From Welwitschia mirabilis (taxonomy: Eukaryota > Gnetophyta > Gnetopsida > Welwitschiales), in assembly GCA_051453625.1 (NCBI GenBank), contig JBOZIK010000001.1:63344968-63369921 (forward strand): a stretch of 24,954 nucleotides of DNA, in the 5' to 3' direction. The position numbers and the translations under genes are program-made. The notes beneath the pieces were generated by a model. The model ran no database searches, was not told where the DNA came from, and saw only the letters and a program-made list of their open reading frames with translations. Within the stretch, counting starts at the first letter, position 1. Every line of letters begins with the position of its first letter. This document shows positions 21,601 to 24,954 of this stretch, one piece after another.

Positions 21601-21890
21601 AATACCAAAATGTAAAACCTAAAGCTTAACATCCAAAAACTTTAACTTACTCTAATACCAAAATGTAAGGCATGCTTTAATAAACAAAAAACTTCAAATA
21701 ATTATCTAATATCAAAATGTAAGATTTAATAATCTATATCTAAAAACTTTTACTTACTATAATACTAAAATCTAAGGTCTAAATATCTACATTCAAAAAC
21801 TTTTAAACTTACTCTAATACCAAAATGTAAGATCCACTTGTCAGAAACTAAAAGCTTTAAAAGGATACTCTAAAATAATTGTGTAAGATC
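21601..21890. repeat. ~54-bp tandem array containing tRNA-iMet primer-site-like core
   Basis: Five copies of a core close to CTCTAATACCAAAATGTAAG occur, with AATACCA-equivalent positions at 21601, 21655, 21708, 21761 and 21816 (spacing 53-55), and a poorer sixth copy near 21869. Between cores each unit has a CAAAAACTTTNACTTA-like segment. Read on the minus strand the core is CTTACATTTTGGTATTAGAG. The part TTGGTATTAGAG is one base from TTGGTATCAGAG, the primer-binding site used by most Ty1/copia elements, and TTACA before it looks like an LTR end. It may be a multiplied LTR/primer-site junction of a minus-strand element. Confidence 0.75.
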
Positions 21891-21964
21891 TAACTTAATT
21901 AAAACATTAAATAACTACTTAAGCTGTTTAGACTATTTTGTATTATCAGTGCATCAAATAACAA

Positions 21965-22610
21965 TAGTGATTTAAAACATCTAAAAATGATAAAATGTAG
22001 TATATTTTTAACTAAAATACCTAGGTTTTATTCTTTATATTATAAATTAAGCTCATATTTAAGGAAAAAAGTCAATACGTTATGCTTAAGCCTTTTGTTT
22101 TTCACATAAAAAAATAATTTAAAACCATGATTTCAACATTTGAAAATGATAAAATAGCATATGTTTTTAAGTAGAAGCACTAAGGTTTTACATTAAGGGG
22201 CAGAAAGTAAGCTTAAAATTATAGAAATACCATTAGTAAGTTATGTTTAAGCCATTTTTGCATAAGAAAATAAAAATTAAAAATTGTAATTTAAAGCATC
22301 TAAAAATGATAAAAAAGGATTACATTTTTAATTTGAAACACTTAGATTTTATTCTAAAGGGTACATATTAAGCTTAGATTTACACATAGATTATCAGAAA
22401 GCTAAGTTCAAGTTATTTTTCCATAAGAATTTGTAACTATAATTTAAAATATTTGAAAATAAAAAATTTAAGTACATTTTTAACTGAAAACACCTAGGTT
22501 TTATCCTAAAGGGTTAATATCAAGCTTATATTTACAAAAATACCATTAATAAGTTGTATTTTAAGCCATTTTTGCATACAAAAATAAGTATTCAAAACAT
22601 CTATGATAAG
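21965..22610. repeat. ~155-160-bp tandem array, four degenerate copies
   Basis: Four copies of a unit containing a CACCTAGGTTTTAT-like word, anchored at about 22019, 22179, 22340 and 22491, spacing 151-161. Other shared words are CATCTAAAAATGATAAAAT before the anchor and TTAAGCCATTTTTGCATA after it. Copies are well diverged. The array directly follows the ~54-bp array, and the unit is close to three times 54, but I could not show that it is built from that unit. It may lie within an LTR or be a small satellite. Confidence 0.7.
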
Positions 22611-23186
22611 TTTCATATTTATCATTCTATTACATAAAATAAGTTATGCTTAAAGATTTAAATTTAGTACTTTATAATTAAAATATGAAAGTTTTTTAAG
22701 AAGAAAAAAGAGAAGTGCATAATAACAAATTATCACATTTTTATTACAATATTATTTACGAAAGATATACATCATGAAACTTTTATATATATTACAATAT
22801 ACATATTTCAAGTTTTAAGATATTTTAAGATCATAAAATAATTACAACATTTGAGGTATTTAAGATTCACGATAAGATTCATAACACTATAAATATATTT
22901 TTACAATAAAAACTATAAAGAAATAATTTTCACTCCATCATGCCCTCCTTGATAATTAATTTAGCTTTTCAAGAGATATAGTTTTCTAACTTATTCAACA
23001 TAAGAATATTGAGTAAAAACCATGAAATCTTTACAACTTCTAATATAGCCCAGGTAAGTAAGAATGAAGGTCAAGGATTTCAACTCATAAAATAAATCAG
23101 ACCAGATCAAGACTGTAAGCAATAAAATTATGAAAATAAAATGAGAATAATGAGGTTTTAATAAATTTTTTTCCTTTTTTTCCCTT
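22611..23186. other. A+T-rich stretch, nothing recognised
   Basis: No gene, repeat or RNA feature supported. Confidence 0.5.
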
Positions 23187-23308
23187 CACTACCTCTTTCA
23201 TTAATTTATGAAATCCACTTTCTCATTTAGAGATTAATGAATTTTTCATACTCCAGTACCTCATTTGGAAATCTATGAATTTCACTACCTCATTTGATGA
23301 TTTGTAAG
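23187..23308. repeat. ~30-bp tandem array, four copies
   Basis: Copies start near 23187, 23216, 23254 and 23283. Each follows the pattern CACTACCTCATTTNNNGATTNATGAAT. The array stops directly before the probable LTR start at 23309. It may belong to older flanking sequence or to the tail of another element. Confidence 0.7.
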
Positions 23309-23872
23309 TGTTGTGATCCCAAATTGTCATGTTTTAATAGTGTAATTAGTGATGTTTTATAGGGAACAGGAACTCAATTCAATCATTTTTTGGCATTTTG
23401 TTATGAACTAATCTAACAATCTAATTATGATCTTAAATGCCATAATTTCATCTAGAAAAACAAGAATTCAACTAAGAAACGAAGTGAAGTAAAAAGTAGA
23501 GGAAAAGACCAACGAAAATACTATCATCCTCATAACCTAAGTCATGACCGCAAGGATAAAGGCATTCAAAGGAGGCTAGATTGGTGAGGCTAACGTGGCT
23601 TGTTAATGTAGCTGTCATGATGTATGTTATCACCATAACACAGGAGACAACATATCCGTTAATTTTCAAAGTCAAATTTCGATTAGTTTTTAATGTAGTG
23701 GGCTAGGATTGGATGATGAAGGGGTGTTGTCTCACATGTTGTCCCCATGATGATAGTAACACAATAGTGTCATAACTTCTTCTTAACCAAGTTAATTAAG
23801 GTTTTGTTTATGCCTAATGATGCCTCTTTACCTATACCAACCTCCCTTACCTGTAACCACCTTAGAGAAAGC

Positions 23873-23880
23873 TATAAAAA
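23873..23880 (+). promoter_or_regulatory. TATA box of the Athila/Tat-like LTR
   Basis: TATAAAAA followed by a CCCCC run, in a locally G+C-richer context that makes a chance match unlikely. Element transcription would start about 30 bases downstream. Confidence 0.65.
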
Positions 23881-24056
23881 CCCCCATTTGGCATTATTTA
23901 GTCATATTTTTGGCATTGGAGGATTAGTGACAAAGGCATCCAAAGATTCAAGGATCCATTTTAGCATAGGAGAGATCATTCTTGGTGATTAGGCTATGCT
24001 TCTAACATTGAAGAGTCACTACCTTGCTAAGGTATTGTAAGACATTCAATTCATTT

Positions 24057-24062
24057 AATAAA
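24057..24062 (+). promoter_or_regulatory. Polyadenylation signal AATAAA in the LTR
   Basis: AATAAA about 180 bases after the TATA box and followed by a T-rich ATGTCTTTATTCTTC stretch, as expected near the end of the LTR R region. In A+T-rich DNA the hexamer is common, so position is the main support. Confidence 0.45.
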
Positions 24063-24485
24063 ATGTCTTTATTCTTCAAATCTTATGATTTTTCTTATGA
24101 TTTGTGTTGAAATTTAATTAATGCTATTTTCTCAAATTAATACTAAATTAGAGATAGATCATAAGGACTAAGTCGGGTGATAATAACTTAGAAATTTGGT
24201 TATCATAGGCTTACATCTCATCTATCTTTCATAATTTGCATTGCACATTGAAATAGTTACATTGTCAATTTTCCTCTTTGCATTCTAAAAATACAAAAGT
24301 AATCAAAAACATTGGATTGGAATTAAAAGTATATTCTTTCTTATTTATGTGCTTGATTATATTATTGTCTTATGCTCTTTAGATTATGACATTCATTGGT
24401 TAAATCACCCTATACTAAGCCTAGTTGCAATTTCCTTGTTTCAAGCATTGATTACTTTTAAAGTGCAATTTAGGCACCAACATTT

Positions 24486-24504
24486 TGACGCCATTGTCAT
24501 GAAG
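24486..24504 (+). promoter_or_regulatory. Decayed primer-binding site (tRNA-Asp type)
   Basis: Reads TGACGCCATTGTCATGAAG. The usual plant tRNA-Asp primer site is TGGCGCCGTTGCCGGGGAT. Almost all differences are G-to-A or C-to-T. This is where reverse transcription of the element would have been primed by the tRNA 3' end, directly after the LTR terminus CACCAACA. Confidence 0.75.
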
Positions 24505-24954
24505 CATCAAAATAAGCTATCAAGTGCATTCAAATTAAAAGTAAGTGGATTGAATTTGTGCTATTATTACCTATATGTAATTTTGATTTTCATCTAATAA
24601 TAGTGGTGTAATTTACTTACTTTGAGGAGATTATTTAAAGAGATCTACTTAACTTTTGATCCTAAGATTATCTCTAGGGTCTACCCCTATCCAAGTAAGA
24701 TTATTCACCTTTATAGGGTAACACATTATTTCCACTTGTTGTTTATGTTTTATAACGTTTTTCATTATAAATTATCTCTTCTTTTTCTGTTCTATTTTCT
24801 ATGCAATAATTTCCCCTTTTTAGGTCTACCTTCTTATGCTGTGTATAATCTAAAAGGATTAGTACATAGCAAGAAGCCTTCTAGTGTCTTTTTCTTAGGC
24901 CCTAAGTGAAGATTCTAAGAAGAAACATAACTCTTAATCATTGGGTCTACTCTT
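24505..24954 (+). mobile_element. Start of internal region of the Athila/Tat-like element (runs off window)
   Basis: Sequence following the primer-binding site. The plus open frame at 24622-24909 codes for a hydrophobic, Leu/Phe/Tyr-rich peptide with no recognisable gag motif and is most likely untranslated leader. Gag and pol, if present, would lie beyond the window. Confidence 0.5.

Larger units (their letters stand above)
23309..24482 (+). repeat. LTR of an Athila/Tat-like Ty3/gypsy element
   Basis: The right end is well supported: a CACCAACA terminus is directly followed by TTT and a decayed tRNA-Asp primer-binding site, so this is a plus-strand 5' LTR. The left end is less sure; TGTTGTGATCCC at 23309 is the best TG start, giving about 1.17 kb. 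Within it, a clear TATA box at 23873 and AATAAA at 24057 are spaced as expected for U3-R-U5. Lineage is inferred from the primer type, which is common in Athila/Tat elements. Only one LTR is visible, so a target duplication cannot be checked. Open frames inside (minus 23472-23675 and plus 23804-23992) are chance. Confidence 0.75.

Noticed and set aside
23685-23701. TTTTTAATGTAGTG as the opposite CACTA end for 21197
   Set aside because: Only partial inverted match, flanking triplets differ (AAG versus GGC), and it falls inside the Athila/Tat-like LTR.
23804-23992. 62-codon plus-strand frame
   Set aside because: Overlaps the TATA box and predicted transcript start of the LTR; no protein similarity recognised.
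24349-24909. Plus-strand frames of 82 and 95 codons
   Set aside because: The first spans the LTR end and primer-binding site; the second is hydrophobic leader without gag motifs.
1-24954. CRISPR array, bacterial operon, tRNA or rRNA genes
   Set aside because: None seen; tandem arrays here have diverged units without unique equal-length spacers, and all coding remnants are plant retrotransposon type.

Overview
This window looks like intergenic DNA from a large, repeat-filled plant nuclear genome. It is extremely A+T-rich by eye (composition was not computed) and carries no intact protein-coding gene. What is recognisable is decayed plant LTR retrotransposon sequence: a Ty3/gypsy element of chromovirus (Del/Tekay-like) type, a Ty1/copia element, and the LTR of an Athila/Tat-like element primed by tRNA-Asp. 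Nearly all CG dinucleotides are gone. Broken reading frames show many changes of the kind C-to-T or G-to-A. This is what long-term cytosine methylation followed by deamination produces. A gymnosperm such as Welwitschia, or another very low-GC plant, would fit, but that is inference from base composition and repeat type only.

Layout. 1-14087: one Ty3/gypsy element on the minus strand. Its 3' LTR (1-2019) is cut by the window edge. Its pol (about 2110-5760) and gag (about 5955-6990) are pseudogenes, and its 5' LTR is at about 12119-14087. Between gag and the 5' LTR lies an unusually long stretch of about 5 kb. Inside it is a sharply bounded, C-rich, CpG-preserved island (about 9340-10350) unlike anything else here. 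A 510-base assembly gap (2984-3493) sits in the integrase core.

14090-16925: a plus-strand Ty1/copia pol pseudogene (integrase, reverse transcriptase, RNase H) with its 5' part missing. The gypsy element probably inserted into it, leaving the copia gag half left of the window.

16926-23308: mostly featureless A+T-rich DNA with a decayed minus-strand reading frame of unknown identity (19835-20161) and four repeat arrays. These are a paired 8-mer array (18317-18790), a ~54-bp tandem array containing tRNA-iMet primer-site-like sequence (21601-21890), a ~155-160-bp tandem array (21965-22610) and a ~30-bp tandem array (23187-23308).

23309-24954: a plus-strand LTR with TATA box and polyadenylation signal, followed by a decayed primer-binding site and the start of an internal region that runs off the window.

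Nothing here looks functional as a gene system. The most notable signals are the CpG-rich island, the deamination footprint across all repeats, the paired 8-mer array and the tandemly multiplied primer-site-like sequence.
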